From the IMG/VR virus record IMGVR_UViG_3300020455_000014, positions 1 to 64,000 of that record: DNA of 64,000 nt; one strand, given 5' to 3'. Of this stretch, positions 44,905 to 52,914 are shown piece by piece (the first letter of the stretch is position 1; each line of letters opens with the position of its first letter). The position numbers were made by a program, and so were the translations under genes. Below the pieces are notes generated by a model. That model saw only the letters and a program-made list of their open reading frames with translations, had not been told where the DNA came from and searched no databases. The stretch comes from a virus.

Positions 44905-46721
44905 TCGCAATCTCCATAAGATTTTCCTGTTCCAGACTCACAATTCACGGGAAGTCCTCCTGCCCATATCGGTGTCCACCTCATACATTCTTCAATAAAT
45001 TGTTGTGCTTCTTTTGTTTCTTCTTCTTTTACACAACACAAAATGCTATCGTGAACAGTTAAAACAACTCTATACCTCTCTGCTATTCTTAGCATTTGTT
45101 CACCAATAATGCAACGTGCTATCGCTTGGCATACATTTTCTATTATTTTACCACCATATATACGGGTCTCACCATTACGTGTTCTATAGGTATAATCAAA
45201 ACCTATATCTGTTTTTGTAGCTTTCAACCCATCATATGCAATATACAAACCAGAGGGTAATTTTATTCTACCATTTTGCACTTGTAAAACACCATGCAAG
45301 CCAAAAGATGTATCTTCTTTATTGGTAGCGTCCTTCAGGTAGTGTTGTGCAGAACGCCATAACTTGTTAATCTTCCAGTTCGTACTCCTGTAGATCTGTA
45401 TTACACGTCTTGCTTCATCAATATCCATATCAAAACCAAATGTTTTTAGTTGGTTCTGAAACTTGACTGCACCCATACCATACCCTGCTCCAAGTATAGT
45501 TGTCTTCCCTACAAATCTTTGGTCTTTAGTTACCTTATCTTCTTCCACACCATAAATAGCTGATGCCATTTTCTTGTAGACATCATCACCATTTCTAAAT
45601 GCTTGTGTTAAATCGTCCTGTTGTGCAAGCCATGCCAACACCCTAGCTTCTATCTGTGAAGAATCAGCATCTACAAGCATATGACCTTTGGGGGCAATGA
45701 TACTACGTTTTAGTTTTTTGCCATCTGCTCCACGACTAGGTAGATTTTGTAAGTTTATCTTATCATCTCCACCCCATCTCCCTGTATGAGCAGAGTAGTA
45801 TCTTATTGGTACAGGCAACAAGCCACGTTTACTTATGTCTATAAATCTTTGAGTTCTAGTTTCTTCTAATGTGCTTTTAACCCCAAGTCTTGCATTAACT
45901 AATGCTCTCACTTTTTCATCGGGGTGCTGACATAATTTTTTAAACTCTTCATCTGCCTTTGCTAATGCTAAAGTTTCTTTGCCAGTTGTAGGACTTATCT
46001 TGGTTGGAGGTTCTACCCCTAGCTTTCTTAATAGTTCCGCAAACTTTAAGTTACTTAGGAGGTCATCACGACTTGTTTTAGGGCCCTCTAACAGAGCTTC
46101 CTTACGTTGACGTGTTTCCATGAGATGTTGCTCCAGTAGATCGAGATCCAAATCTAAGACGGGGTCTATAAACATACGTAGGGTAGTATCTATTAATTTA
46201 AGTTCCTTTTTAGGGAAGTTCTTTCCCATCTGTTTGAACAACTCAAAAGTTAAATCAACGTCATTAATGCAATAGTCACCAAATTTAGATAGTTCTTCTG
46301 GTGTAAAATCTTTTCTGTGCTTACCTACAGTATTTAGTATCTCTTTTCCCTTTACACCGATACCATACTTTTTAGACAAGGCATCAAGGCTCGCACTTCT
46401 GTCCACTCCATGCAAACCTCTAGCCATACACAATGTATCTGCAAACAATTTTGGTTTAATGTCAAACACCCAATTAAGAATAGCACCATCAAACATAGTG
46501 TTATGTGCGTTTAGAACACTGGAAGGCCAGGGAAACGTAAGTAAATACTCCTTAACTTGTTCGTGTGTACCACTCGCCCACTGGGTTTCCTGATTGTTTA
46601 GCTTAATACCTAAACCTATTACTTCAAAGTGTGGACTACGTATATACTCTTCAGTTGTTAACTTCTTCAAAGAGTATTGCTTGTCGTAATAGGTTTCAAA
46701 GTCTAGTGTAATTAAGTTCAT
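44901..46721 (-). CDS. family A DNA polymerase with 3'-5' exonuclease
   Basis: 606 residues. The N-terminal exonuclease shows LITLDFETYY, NAHNTMFDG and FGDYCINDVDLTFEL (exo motifs I-III). The polymerase part has DADSSQIEARVLAWL (motif A), RFVGKTTILGAGYG (motif B, residues 402-415) and VHDSILCC (motif C, Asp558). At the position equivalent to E. coli Phe762 stands Leu410. In motif C the usual Glu after HD is Ser559, while both catalytic aspartates remain. It lacks a 5'-3' nuclease domain, as in T7-like enzymes. This is the main replicative polymerase of the phage. Confidence 0.9.
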   Translation of the reverse strand: MNLITLDFETYYDKQYSLKKLTTEEYIRSPHFEVIGLGIKLNNQETQWASGTHEQVKEYLLTFPWPSSVLNAHNTMFDGAILNWVFDIKPKLFADTLCMARGLHGVDRSASLDALSKKYGIGVKGKEILNTVGKHRKDFTPEELSKFGDYCINDVDLTFELFKQMGKNFPKKELKLIDTTLRMFIDPVLDLDLDLLEQHLMETRQRKEALLEGPKTSRDDLLSNLKFAELLRKLGVEPPTKISPTTGKETLALAKADEEFKKLCQHPDEKVRALVNARLGVKSTLEETRTQRFIDISKRGLLPVPIRYYSAHTGRWGGDDKINLQNLPSRGADGKKLKRSIIAPKGHMLVDADSSQIEARVLAWLAQQDDLTQAFRNGDDVYKKMASAIYGVEEDKVTKDQRFVGKTTILGAGYGMGAVKFQNQLKTFGFDMDIDEARRVIQIYRSTNWKINKLWRSAQHYLKDATNKEDTSFGLHGVLQVQNGRIKLPSGLYIAYDGLKATKTDIGFDYTYRTRNGETRIYGGKIIENVCQAIARCIIGEQMLRIAERYRVVLTVHDSILCCVKEEETKEAQQFIEECMRWTPIWAGGLPVNCESGTGKSYGDCE

Positions 46722-46840
46722 CAGTCTTTAAAAAAAGCTATATAAATGCAAAGACCAAGTATGATGAGTTTACCATAATCTAAATCCCATTTAGTACCCT
46801 CACCAAACATATTATAATAATCTTCAATTTTCTTTCTCAT
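46721..46840 (-). CDS. 39-aa single-pass membrane protein
   Basis: ATG at 46840, with AGGAG and 7 bases spacing, overlaps the end of the zinc-ribbon gene. Its TGA overlaps the polymerase ATG (ATGA). The first half is soluble (RKKIEDYYNMFGEGTKWDLD) and the second is one membrane helix (LIILGLCIYIAFF). Coupling on both sides and a good ribosome binding site support it; the role is unknown. Confidence 0.65.
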   Translation of the reverse strand: MRKKIEDYYNMFGEGTKWDLDYGKLIILGLCIYIAFFKD

Positions 46841-47000
46841 TTACCATCTCCTCTTTTGGTTGTGCCATTTGTTGGCAAGTTAATCCATTACAACAATCAT
46901 CTACTACACTCATACAAATAATACATTGGTAATGACCATGTATTGGAATCATGCTCGTTTCTTGCCCACATCTAGGGCATATCGTTATTTGTTTTACCAT
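46824..47000 (-). CDS. zinc-ribbon protein (58 aa)
   Basis: The ATG at 47000 is preceded at 8 bases by AGGAGG, so it is chosen over GTG at 47009. ITICPRCGQE and YQCIICMSVV provide two CxxC pairs, followed by DDCCNGLTC, which could complete a second metal site. Zinc ribbons of this size often modulate transcription or bind nucleic acids. It is part of a chain of overlapping genes leading to the polymerase. Confidence 0.75.
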   Translation of the reverse strand: MVKQITICPRCGQETSMIPIHGHYQCIICMSVVDDCCNGLTCQQMAQPKEEMVNEKEN

Positions 47001-47253
47001 GAAATTCACCTCCTAATGCTCCGTATCCACAAATATCCACCCACGAATCTTCTTTATCGGAGTGTATTAACCTAGCCATTTTCATAGCTACCATACATAA
47101 TATAACGTGTTTTACTGTTATCTCTCGCTCAAGGATGACACTCCACAAGTCAGCTATCCTTTTGTGATTAGTATAAGCATCACCATAATCTTTGGCTCTA
47201 TCACCATTAATTAGGCTCATTGCTACTTGTAATATATCATCTCTATTTTTCAT
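46972..47253 (-). CDS. DUF6378-like phage protein (93 aa)
   Basis: LINGDRAKDYGDAYTNHKRI, ADLWSVILEREITVKHVILC and MVAMKMARLIHS, KEDSWVDICGYGAL are the conserved phrases of this small helical phage family, from memory of the pattern. Members resemble a nucleotide-pyrophosphohydrolase-like helical fold but their function is not established. The ribosome binding site AGGGAG lies 6 bases before ATG. The gene is preceded by a structured leader and a predicted promoter of its own. Confidence 0.75.
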   Translation of the reverse strand: MKNRDDILQVAMSLINGDRAKDYGDAYTNHKRIADLWSVILEREITVKHVILCMVAMKMARLIHSDKEDSWVDICGYGALGGEFHGKTNNDMP

Positions 47254-47273
47254 TTGTTCTCCCTTTTTATTTG

Positions 47274-47317
47274 CCCCTAGAGCTGATAATGAGCATTTGT
47301 AGATGCTCCCCTAGGGG
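47274..47317 (-). promoter_or_regulatory. structured 5' leader: double-stem element
   Basis: In RNA sense, CCCCTAG (47317-47311) pairs with CTAGGGG (47280-47274) and encloses GAGCAT/ATGCTC (47308-47303 with 47296-47291, 6-base loop). The first strand is also half of a palindrome CCCCTAGGGG (47308-47317), so an alternative pairing exists. The predicted transcript would begin at this stem. It ends 10 bases before the ribosome binding site of the DUF6378-like gene, suggesting control of stability or translation. Confidence 0.55.
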
Positions 47318-47321
47318 ACTA

Positions 47322-47351
47322 AGTTTATCGTACTTTCTCCGACAAGGTCAA
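47322..47351 (-). promoter_or_regulatory. predicted promoter, minus strand
   Basis: TTGACC (47351-47346), 18 bases, TAAACT (47327-47322). Transcription would start around 47315, exactly at the 5' arm of the leader stem, and serve the DUF6378-like, zinc-ribbon and polymerase genes. Confidence 0.45.
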
Positions 47352-47485
47352 TAGTTGAAAGGAGTCAGACATGAATACAATCTGCTAAAAAACTACCCCT
47401 TGTTGCAATGGTTATTCATATGTAAAGGCACTCATTGCTTACCCTTTTCGGAGGGGACAAACTAAAAAACCCCCGACTAGACAAC

Positions 47486-47824
47486 TCATTGCATCATTTT
47501 GTAAACATCATCATAGTTAACTTCGCAAGTATTTCCTGCAACATGACCTATAATTATATCTACAATATTGTGCATATTACTCTCGTTAACTACCAAAGCC
47601 ATACCACCTGCCTTACTAATATCTCTTAAATTATTTTCTTGTAAAGCAGTTGGTTTATTTTTCCCTGCCTTACACTCTAATGCTATAAAATATCCTTCAT
47701 AACATAATACTATATCTGGAACGCCACTACCTCCGTACCCACCTGTGACGGGATAGAAATAGTATGCACCCATAGTTTTTAGGGCAGTTGTTACAACTTT
47801 TTTAACTTTTGCTTCTGGTTTCAA
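47486..47824 (-). CDS. VRR-NUC domain nuclease
   Basis: The start is taken as TTG at 47824, overlapping the preceding TGA, with GGAGAGGAG 8 bases upstream; the frame is open a little further. The 112 residues contain AYYFYPVTGGYGGSGVPDIV and YFIALECKAGKNKPTALQ, the D...E-x-K core of the VRR-NUC class of PD-(D/E)XK nucleases (Holliday-junction-resolvase and FAN1-like). It should cut branched or flap DNA during replication or before packaging. Confidence 0.85.
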   Translation of the reverse strand: MKPEAKVKKVVTTALKTMGAYYFYPVTGGYGGSGVPDIVLCYEGYFIALECKAGKNKPTALQENNLRDISKAGGMALVVNESNMHNIVDIIIGHVAGNTCEVNYDDVYKMMQ

Positions 47825-47976
47825 AATGGTATCTCCTCTCCTTCGTGTTTTGGTATCCAAACTTCGTATTTAGGTAGTGTATCATTACCTTGTTTTTCTG
47901 GTAAAGTTATTTCTTCAAGTATACCATACTCTCGCATAAACATTACCAAATCAAGAGGTAAATTATTTGTTTTCAT
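47821..47976 (-). CDS. 51-aa hypothetical protein
   Basis: ATG at 47976 lies inside the end of the upstream gene and the TGA overlaps the TTG start of the nuclease. The product begins MKTNNLPLDLVMFMREYGIL and ends HEGEEIPF, acidic with one helix and two strands. The last codons carry the ribosome binding site for the nuclease. Its own ribosome binding site is weak, so translation probably depends on coupling. Confidence 0.55.
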   Translation of the reverse strand: MKTNNLPLDLVMFMREYGILEEITLPEKQGNDTLPKYEVWIPKHEGEEIPF

Positions 47977-48265
47977 ATTTTTTAGTCACAATGCTACTGA
48001 TAATGTTTGACATTCTTACAGACATTTTTGCATCATGCTTGTCAAAATATTCTTGTACTTCTCTCAAAGTCCATAGGAGTACGTCTTCCCTTCTTTTTTC
48101 AAAAGCCTCTGCTCTTTCTTTTCTAGCTTTTACTCTTTCTAAATAAGTATTACGTTTAGTTTTTTGAGCTTTCTGTTCTTTATACTTTGTCAGAGCCTGT
48201 CTACCTATACCAAAGTAGCTAGCTTTCTTAATTGGTTTTAATTTAAATTCTTCTTCTATTGACAT
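47963..48265 (-). CDS. charged helical protein (100 aa)
   Basis: ATG at 48265, with GAGG 4 bases upstream, is chosen over a further upstream start lacking a ribosome binding site. The middle is a highly charged helix (RVKARKERAEAFEKRREDVL) followed by EVQEYFDKHDAKMSVRM. It may bind nucleic acid through the basic part; no family is recognised. An RNA hairpin precedes it. Confidence 0.65.
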   Translation of the reverse strand: MSIEEEFKLKPIKKASYFGIGRQALTKYKEQKAQKTKRNTYLERVKARKERAEAFEKRREDVLLWTLREVQEYFDKHDAKMSVRMSNIISSIVTKKYENK

Positions 48266-48298
48266 ATTACCTCGCTTATTTGTTGTTGGAACTGGTAT

Positions 48299-48330
48299 CA
48301 ACCCACTCAACCGTGAGGTCAAGTGGGTTG
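48299..48330 (-). promoter_or_regulatory. intercistronic RNA hairpin
   Basis: CAACCCACT (48299-48307) and AGTGGGTTG (48322-48330) are perfect inverted repeats. In minus-strand RNA the stem extends by two G-U pairs and one A-U pair to 12 bp with an 8-base loop, while the plus strand would have mismatches. No T-run follows, so it is not a classic terminator. It lies between two minus-strand genes and could act as an RNA-processing or stability element. Confidence 0.55.
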
Positions 48331-48343
48331 GGCAAAGGTTAGA

Positions 48344-48604
48344 CTAACCGTATATCCAGAATGTTTCTTCTGATAATCGTTTTCCTATTCCTTTCACTTC
48401 GGTTGGTGGTGGGTTGGGGTCGCACAACATAAGTATAGCTATACGACCTTGTATCCACCTCGGTAATTCATTTATACCCATATAACAATTATCAAGTGTG
48501 TTGTCAAGACATTCAATACCAATACATATCACATTAACTCTTTTCTTATCCTTTGGTATGTTAACGTGATATACTACACCATCTGGTATATTATTGAGTG
48601 ACAT
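48344..48604 (-). CDS. hypothetical phage protein (86 aa)
   Basis: MSLNNIPDGVVYHVNI starts at 48604; an in-frame GTG at 48616 is an alternative. The C-terminal phrases ELPRWIQGRIAILMLCDPNP, EVKGIGKRLSEETFWIYG belong to a short protein that I recognise from marine phages, although it has no named function. It overlaps the end of the 305-aa gene and closes the AAA/VWA block. Confidence 0.7.
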   Translation of the reverse strand: MSLNNIPDGVVYHVNIPKDKKRVNVICIGIECLDNTLDNCYMGINELPRWIQGRIAILMLCDPNPPPTEVKGIGKRLSEETFWIYG

Positions 48605-49508
48605 AAAAACAACCACTGCTTTCTTTGTAGCCTACATCATCAACAAACTCTTGTTCTTTGAGCATAGTAAGACAAGATAGTTTACCCATGATATCTTCGG
48701 GTATCGTGTCCTCTGTGTAGGTATTCAGTTGACCATTTGCTTTTTCAATCGCAGAGTTGGGGTCATGGTTTATATTGTCAAAAGGTACAACGTCAAACTT
48801 CTGTTGTCCATCTTCCATATACACCCTAACGTGATACAGACTAAGAGTTTTTCTATCTCTTTCCCTAGATACATCATAGGCTTCTAAAAAGTCAGAAACA
48901 GCACCCCCGAATGATTTGTCAATAAACTCATAGCCACTATCTAGGATAGACTTAAACTCCTTCGCAAGTTTATCCTCGTTATACATAGTGCTAGATAAGT
49001 TTCTCAGCTTTTGACTAAGGTCGTAACCTATATCATCAAACTTTCTCTTAGCATCACGTAGATGTAAACTTGCAATATCATAAGCATTTGGATTACGTAA
49101 CCATTTGCAAGCGTTCTTAACGGCTTTAGTTTCATGTATTGTTCTCACCATGTGATAAGGTGTGCTATAGTCACTATACTTATTGTTCTCAATAGGGTGA
49201 GAATAAACTGCGTACTCATCTTCTGCTCCAGATACATGAGTATTAAAATCACCATAGCCTATGTAACCCATAGTGTATGGCATATCTTTCATATATACCC
49301 ACAGTTCTGGACTACTGCTATTGTCTCTCTTCCATGCAAACGAGATACCACGCATAGCATTAGCGAGCCTTGTTGCCATACCATGTAACCTTGAGTATCG
49401 CCTATAATCTTTAAAGCTACTTCCAAGCAAAGTATTGATATCAAGTTCTTCTAACTCTTCAGTTAGCTTTCTCTCAAAGTTATGTTTTGTAAAATTACTT
49501 GTGTCCAT
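48591..49508 (-). CDS. uncharacterised protein of the AAA/VWA block (305 aa)
   Basis: AAGGAAGG precedes the ATG. A soluble, largely helical protein with an aromatic-rich middle (SPELWVYMKDMPYTMGYIGY) and a C-terminal beta part (LYHVRVYMEDGQQKFDVVPF). No motif is recognised. It shares the Trp/Tyr-rich style of the 169-aa and 496-aa genes upstream and is directly coupled to them, suggesting they act together, perhaps as substrates or adaptors of the AAA ATPase. Confidence 0.7.
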   Translation of the reverse strand: MDTSNFTKHNFERKLTEELEELDINTLLGSSFKDYRRYSRLHGMATRLANAMRGISFAWKRDNSSSPELWVYMKDMPYTMGYIGYGDFNTHVSGAEDEYAVYSHPIENNKYSDYSTPYHMVRTIHETKAVKNACKWLRNPNAYDIASLHLRDAKRKFDDIGYDLSQKLRNLSSTMYNEDKLAKEFKSILDSGYEFIDKSFGGAVSDFLEAYDVSRERDRKTLSLYHVRVYMEDGQQKFDVVPFDNINHDPNSAIEKANGQLNTYTEDTIPEDIMGKLSCLTMLKEQEFVDDVGYKESSGCFYVTQ

Positions 49509-49702
49509 TACAGACCTTCCTTTCTTATATATGTTAGTGTATCACTAACGTCTTGGGGTTTCTCTAATAAGTCCTTGAGTGTGATATAATCATGGTAGAT
49601 ATGATCGCATTCCCAAGGGTTCTTACATTCTTTATGTTGTAAGGCTATCGGTTCGATATGCTCCAACAATCTATGTAATGATTTCATATGATAATGTTTC
49701 AT
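49508..49702 (-). CDS. 64-aa hypothetical protein of the AAA/VWA block
   Basis: Abuts the next gene (overlap at 49508) and lies 2 bases after the 169-aa gene. Contains a His/Cys-rich segment (HIEPIALQHKECKNPWECDH IYHDY with intervening residues) that could bind a metal. It is small and helical, with no family assigned. Tight spacing indicates it is part of the operon. Confidence 0.65.
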   Translation of the reverse strand: MKHYHMKSLHRLLEHIEPIALQHKECKNPWECDHIYHDYITLKDLLEKPQDVSDTLTYIRKEGL

Positions 49703-49704
49703 AG

Positions 49705-50214
49705 TTATACTACCTCTCTTTCTTTGTGTGCAATAAAGTCTTTTACCGACATAAGGTTCATAAAATTGTGTTGAATATGTTTTGATATGAACATTGAGCT
49801 GTCAAGATGATCTGCAAGAGTTCGACCCTCAATACAACCACTATCCTCTTCACGGCTTTCGTCATCATCAGTATCTTCTCCAACACGTATAAACTTGTAA
49901 GCATATGGAAAGCTACGTTCCTTTTTGAAGTCCCTACATACATCACGTAAAGAATTAATACAATGAACATCTTGGTAGCCATTACCAAAAGGATTTTCTT
50001 CGTACCACTTCCACTGTTCAGCAACGACAACAATACTATACACTTTGTTTGGGAGTTTATCTGGGTTGATTGGTTTCTCCTCACATATCTTAGTGTGTTC
50101 TGACAAATCATACTCTGCGTATCGTTTGTCCATTGACCAAGCAGTAAACACTTCTTGCATATGGCTTATGTCCATAAAAGAATGCACTATAACTAGATCG
50201 CTACGATATCCCAT
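49705..50214 (-). CDS. MGYRSD-type phage protein (169 aa)
   Basis: Opens MGYRSDLVIVHSF, an N terminus shared by small proteins scattered in large and marine phages. It then has a Trp-rich region (VVVAEQWKWYEENPFGNGYQ) and an acidic loop (EDTDDDESREEDSGC). Probably an alpha/beta fold. Function unknown; it sits between two genes of the AAA/VWA block and overlaps the 496-aa gene's stop. Confidence 0.7.
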   Translation of the reverse strand: MGYRSDLVIVHSFMDISHMQEVFTAWSMDKRYAEYDLSEHTKICEEKPINPDKLPNKVYSIVVVAEQWKWYEENPFGNGYQDVHCINSLRDVCRDFKKERSFPYAYKFIRVGEDTDDDESREEDSGCIEGRTLADHLDSSMFISKHIQHNFMNLMSVKDFIAHKEREVV

Positions 50215-51704
50215 TATGCAACCTCTTTCTGGTAGTGAGTGACTACCTTTTTCTCACTTACTGTGCTAACAAGGTCTAGTATCTTGTTGATCCATCTGTT
50301 GTACTGGCTACGCACTCTGGATCTTAGTTTTTGTTCACCAGAACCATCTGTCCAAGTTTCATCAATAGTACCTTGTTTGACATGACGTAAATCACTATCC
50401 AATACAAACATCTCCACAAGTGTAGGTCTTGCTTCATGTGATTGTTTTGTTATGACGTGTTCGATAAACTTACTTTTACCTTTCCAATCCCACCTATAAC
50501 TATGATCTTTGAGTGTATCAATTTCTTCTTTAGTAGCATTTGGGTTTTGCCATAGTGTATAGTGTTCCATAAGTATGGCTTGTCTATCTTGATATATGTG
50601 CCAGTTAACATGACCCTCATCATTCATACCACAATCAAGCAAAGGGTACATAGTCATGATGTACTCATAGAATTTATCCATGTGTGGTTTGATCCTAGCC
50701 TTACGAGTTTTGTTAACTTGGGTGCGTGGACTTTCAAATGTAAACGAGTTACCTGCTATCTTCCAACCGAGATGTTTACCTGATGCAGACACCACTCTTT
50801 CAAACAACAAATACTTGTTGTCATCTCTATCCATACCCCATGCGTTCCATCTGTTCATACCATGCTCATTATCGTTGGGATAGTAAACGTGTTTACACGA
50901 AGGGTTATAATCACTCTTGGGTAGAAAGTATTTACATTCGGGGTGATCCTCAAGATGTTTCCATATCTCTCCCCACTCTATCCATCCCCCATACGTTCCA
51001 TCTTCGACAGACCCTGCTTCTTTCGTGTGATTATCTATTACCTCTTTGTTTATGTTACATACATATTGTTTACCATTCTGAACATGAAACATAAGGTCAC
51101 TTGGTAACGTACACTCAAGAAAACAATAACGTCCTTGATGCCCACCACTACCAGAACCATTACGTACACGTAAGTATTCTTTACCATTCTTCCGATACCA
51201 CATGATCGGTGCTAATTTTTCTATCTCATTAGCAGTTGGTACATGGGGTACATAATACTGTTTAGATGTAGTATCTGTTACTGAAGTATCATACCATGAC
51301 CACCATGATACACTATCCCAAGTACCATCATTGATAAGATACTTGTCATCATTTATTTTCATAATACGTTCCCACTTTCTGTGCCTAGCACCAACAGGTC
51401 TGATATCTTGTTCTCTTGTGTGGTTCTTACTCACAACAGGTTTGACACTATTGTACATTTCTTCTACTTCTGCAAACGTATTTAGTCTTTGATCTATATA
51501 TCTGTTCATTTTGTTTCTCCTTTTTTCTGAACGTTCTTCTCGTATTGATACCAGTTTTTGCATATACTGATGTAGTTCTGGGTGATCCTCAACATTCCAT
51601 TCTTCACTGTAGTCATTGAGCCAAGGCTCACCCAATTTATTTTTGTTCATGTACTCCAACACATTTATTGTAAGTTGAGTTTCTTTAGATAACTTAGAGG
51701 TCAT
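50214..51704 (-). CDS. uncharacterised 496-aa protein of the AAA/VWA block
   Basis: Begins by overlapping the end of the VWA gene by 11 bases. The N terminus is helical and charged. A large Trp/Tyr/Gly-rich central part (GTWDSVSWWSWYDTSVTD, SGSGGHQGRYCFLECTLP) recalls a carbohydrate- or RNA-binding beta domain. The C terminus is helical again. I do not recognise a family. Position directly after the VWA gene makes it the best candidate for a specific client or adaptor. Confidence 0.7.
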   Translation of the reverse strand: MTSKLSKETQLTINVLEYMNKNKLGEPWLNDYSEEWNVEDHPELHQYMQKLVSIREERSEKRRNKMNRYIDQRLNTFAEVEEMYNSVKPVVSKNHTREQDIRPVGARHRKWERIMKINDDKYLINDGTWDSVSWWSWYDTSVTDTTSKQYYVPHVPTANEIEKLAPIMWYRKNGKEYLRVRNGSGSGGHQGRYCFLECTLPSDLMFHVQNGKQYVCNINKEVIDNHTKEAGSVEDGTYGGWIEWGEIWKHLEDHPECKYFLPKSDYNPSCKHVYYPNDNEHGMNRWNAWGMDRDDNKYLLFERVVSASGKHLGWKIAGNSFTFESPRTQVNKTRKARIKPHMDKFYEYIMTMYPLLDCGMNDEGHVNWHIYQDRQAILMEHYTLWQNPNATKEEIDTLKDHSYRWDWKGKSKFIEHVITKQSHEARPTLVEMFVLDSDLRHVKQGTIDETWTDGSGEQKLRSRVRSQYNRWINKILDLVSTVSEKKVVTHYQKEVA

Positions 51705-52914
51705 ATGATTTCACATGAACATACTTACCAACACTAGGCACAACATCATTATCAATGATGCACCAAAGTATCGGACAAGTCCATGCTCCCCAATCACCAC
51801 CTAAGTAACCATCTGTTAACACGATACACGCTTGTGGCTTGATGGATTTCTCCGCCATGTACTGTGGTACACACTCAACCATTGTACCACCTCCACCGTC
51901 TGGCTTTGTTGATTGTACAATGTTAGCTACCTCGTGTTGCTTGTACTCTTCGTCAGCACATACCTGCGTGTCCCAATAAAGTATACGCACAGTATCTGGT
52001 TTTACTGTGTCACATATACCTTTGACTTCGGATAAGAATATATTGAGTTCACGAGTACCTATACTACCAGACGTATCAATGGCAAGCACTAACTCGTCAA
52101 CCTTTTCCGATATACCACTAGGCATATAGATGTTTTGACCTATAAACCTACGATTAGGTCTATTCCATGTTGAGTAGTCCTTACCTCTGCAAGTGGTGGT
52201 AATAAACTCACGCAAGACTTGTTTCCAATCTATCTGTGGTTTGAGTAAGTCACCGAGTTCACGACTACCACCACTACCAGTCTTACCTGCAACCATTGCA
52301 CCTTGACGTATAGCTTCATCAAGATCACGAGCAAGTTCTTTCTTCTCTTCTGGTGTTAACTCGTCAGCACCCTTGTGGTCATGTATGTCAAAGCCATCAG
52401 GTAGTGAGCCACTACCTTTACCTCCACCTTTACCTCGTTTCTCTTTGTTTGGTAAGTCATGGTAAACTCTGGCAGTATCCCAACCCTCATACTTCTCGTC
52501 ATAACAACCTTTCTCAAGTTCACCAGACATTGTGGCAAACCCATCTTCGTTGTCAGCGACAAGTTTGGTATTGATAACCATGTCCATAGCTACGTTTGAT
52601 CTCTCTGCATCATCTTGCACCAAGTGTTTCCATGTGGTGAGATGTTTATATAACTTGTGATAGTTCTCATGTAATACAAGAAACCTAAGTTCTGCATCAT
52701 TGAGTTTCTCAATAAAGTCACGATAGTACCACTCGTGTTTGCCATTGGTACACGCAGTATCACAACCCCCTTTCTCAAGAGGGTCGTTTATTATTTTACG
52801 ATCACCAATCATCAGTATACCTGCAAGTGCAATATACTTCGGTGATCCCATGATATCAACAACGGCTTTACTTAGTCGTTGCTCAGGTGTTAGTTGTTTA
52901 CCTATCTGTAACAT
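51694..52914 (-). CDS. VWA protein with N-terminal metallopeptidase-like domain
   Basis: 406 residues. LRFLVLHENYHKLYKHL holds an intact HExxH at 82-86, and RSNVAMDMVINTKLVADN follows, the layout of DUF2201-type putative metallopeptidases. A Gly/Ser-rich linker (about 160-172) and a helical part lead to a von Willebrand A domain with the MIDAS residues DTSGS (280-284), Thr344 in GGGGT and LTDG (366-369). Such proteins partner MoxR-type AAA ATPases; the ATPase gene lies two genes upstream in the same operon. Confidence 0.85.
   Translation of the reverse strand: MLQIGKQLTPEQRLSKAVVDIMGSPKYIALAGILMIGDRKIINDPLEKGGCDTACTNGKHEWYYRDFIEKLNDAELRFLVLHENYHKLYKHLTTWKHLVQDDAERSNVAMDMVINTKLVADNEDGFATMSGELEKGCYDEKYEGWDTARVYHDLPNKEKRGKGGGKGSGSLPDGFDIHDHKGADELTPEEKKELARDLDEAIRQGAMVAGKTGSGGSRELGDLLKPQIDWKQVLREFITTTCRGKDYSTWNRPNRRFIGQNIYMPSGISEKVDELVLAIDTSGSIGTRELNIFLSEVKGICDTVKPDTVRILYWDTQVCADEEYKQHEVANIVQSTKPDGGGGTMVECVPQYMAEKSIKPQACIVLTDGYLGGDWGAWTCPILWCIIDNDVVPSVGKYVHVKSYDL

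Larger units (their letters stand above)
47254..47485 (-). other. 232-bp intergenic region with promoter and RNA structures
   Basis: The gap between the VRR-NUC gene and the DUF6378-like gene holds no plausible ORF. On the minus strand it contains, in order, GGGGGTTTTTT just after the stop, nested stems CCCCT/AGGGG (47452-47456 with 47396-47400) around GCAATG/CATTGC (47405-47410 with 47433-47438), a predicted promoter and a structured leader. The sequence TCCGAAAAGGG (47452-47442) is also found in the cloverleaf RNA upstream of the primase-helicase. Confidence 0.6.
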
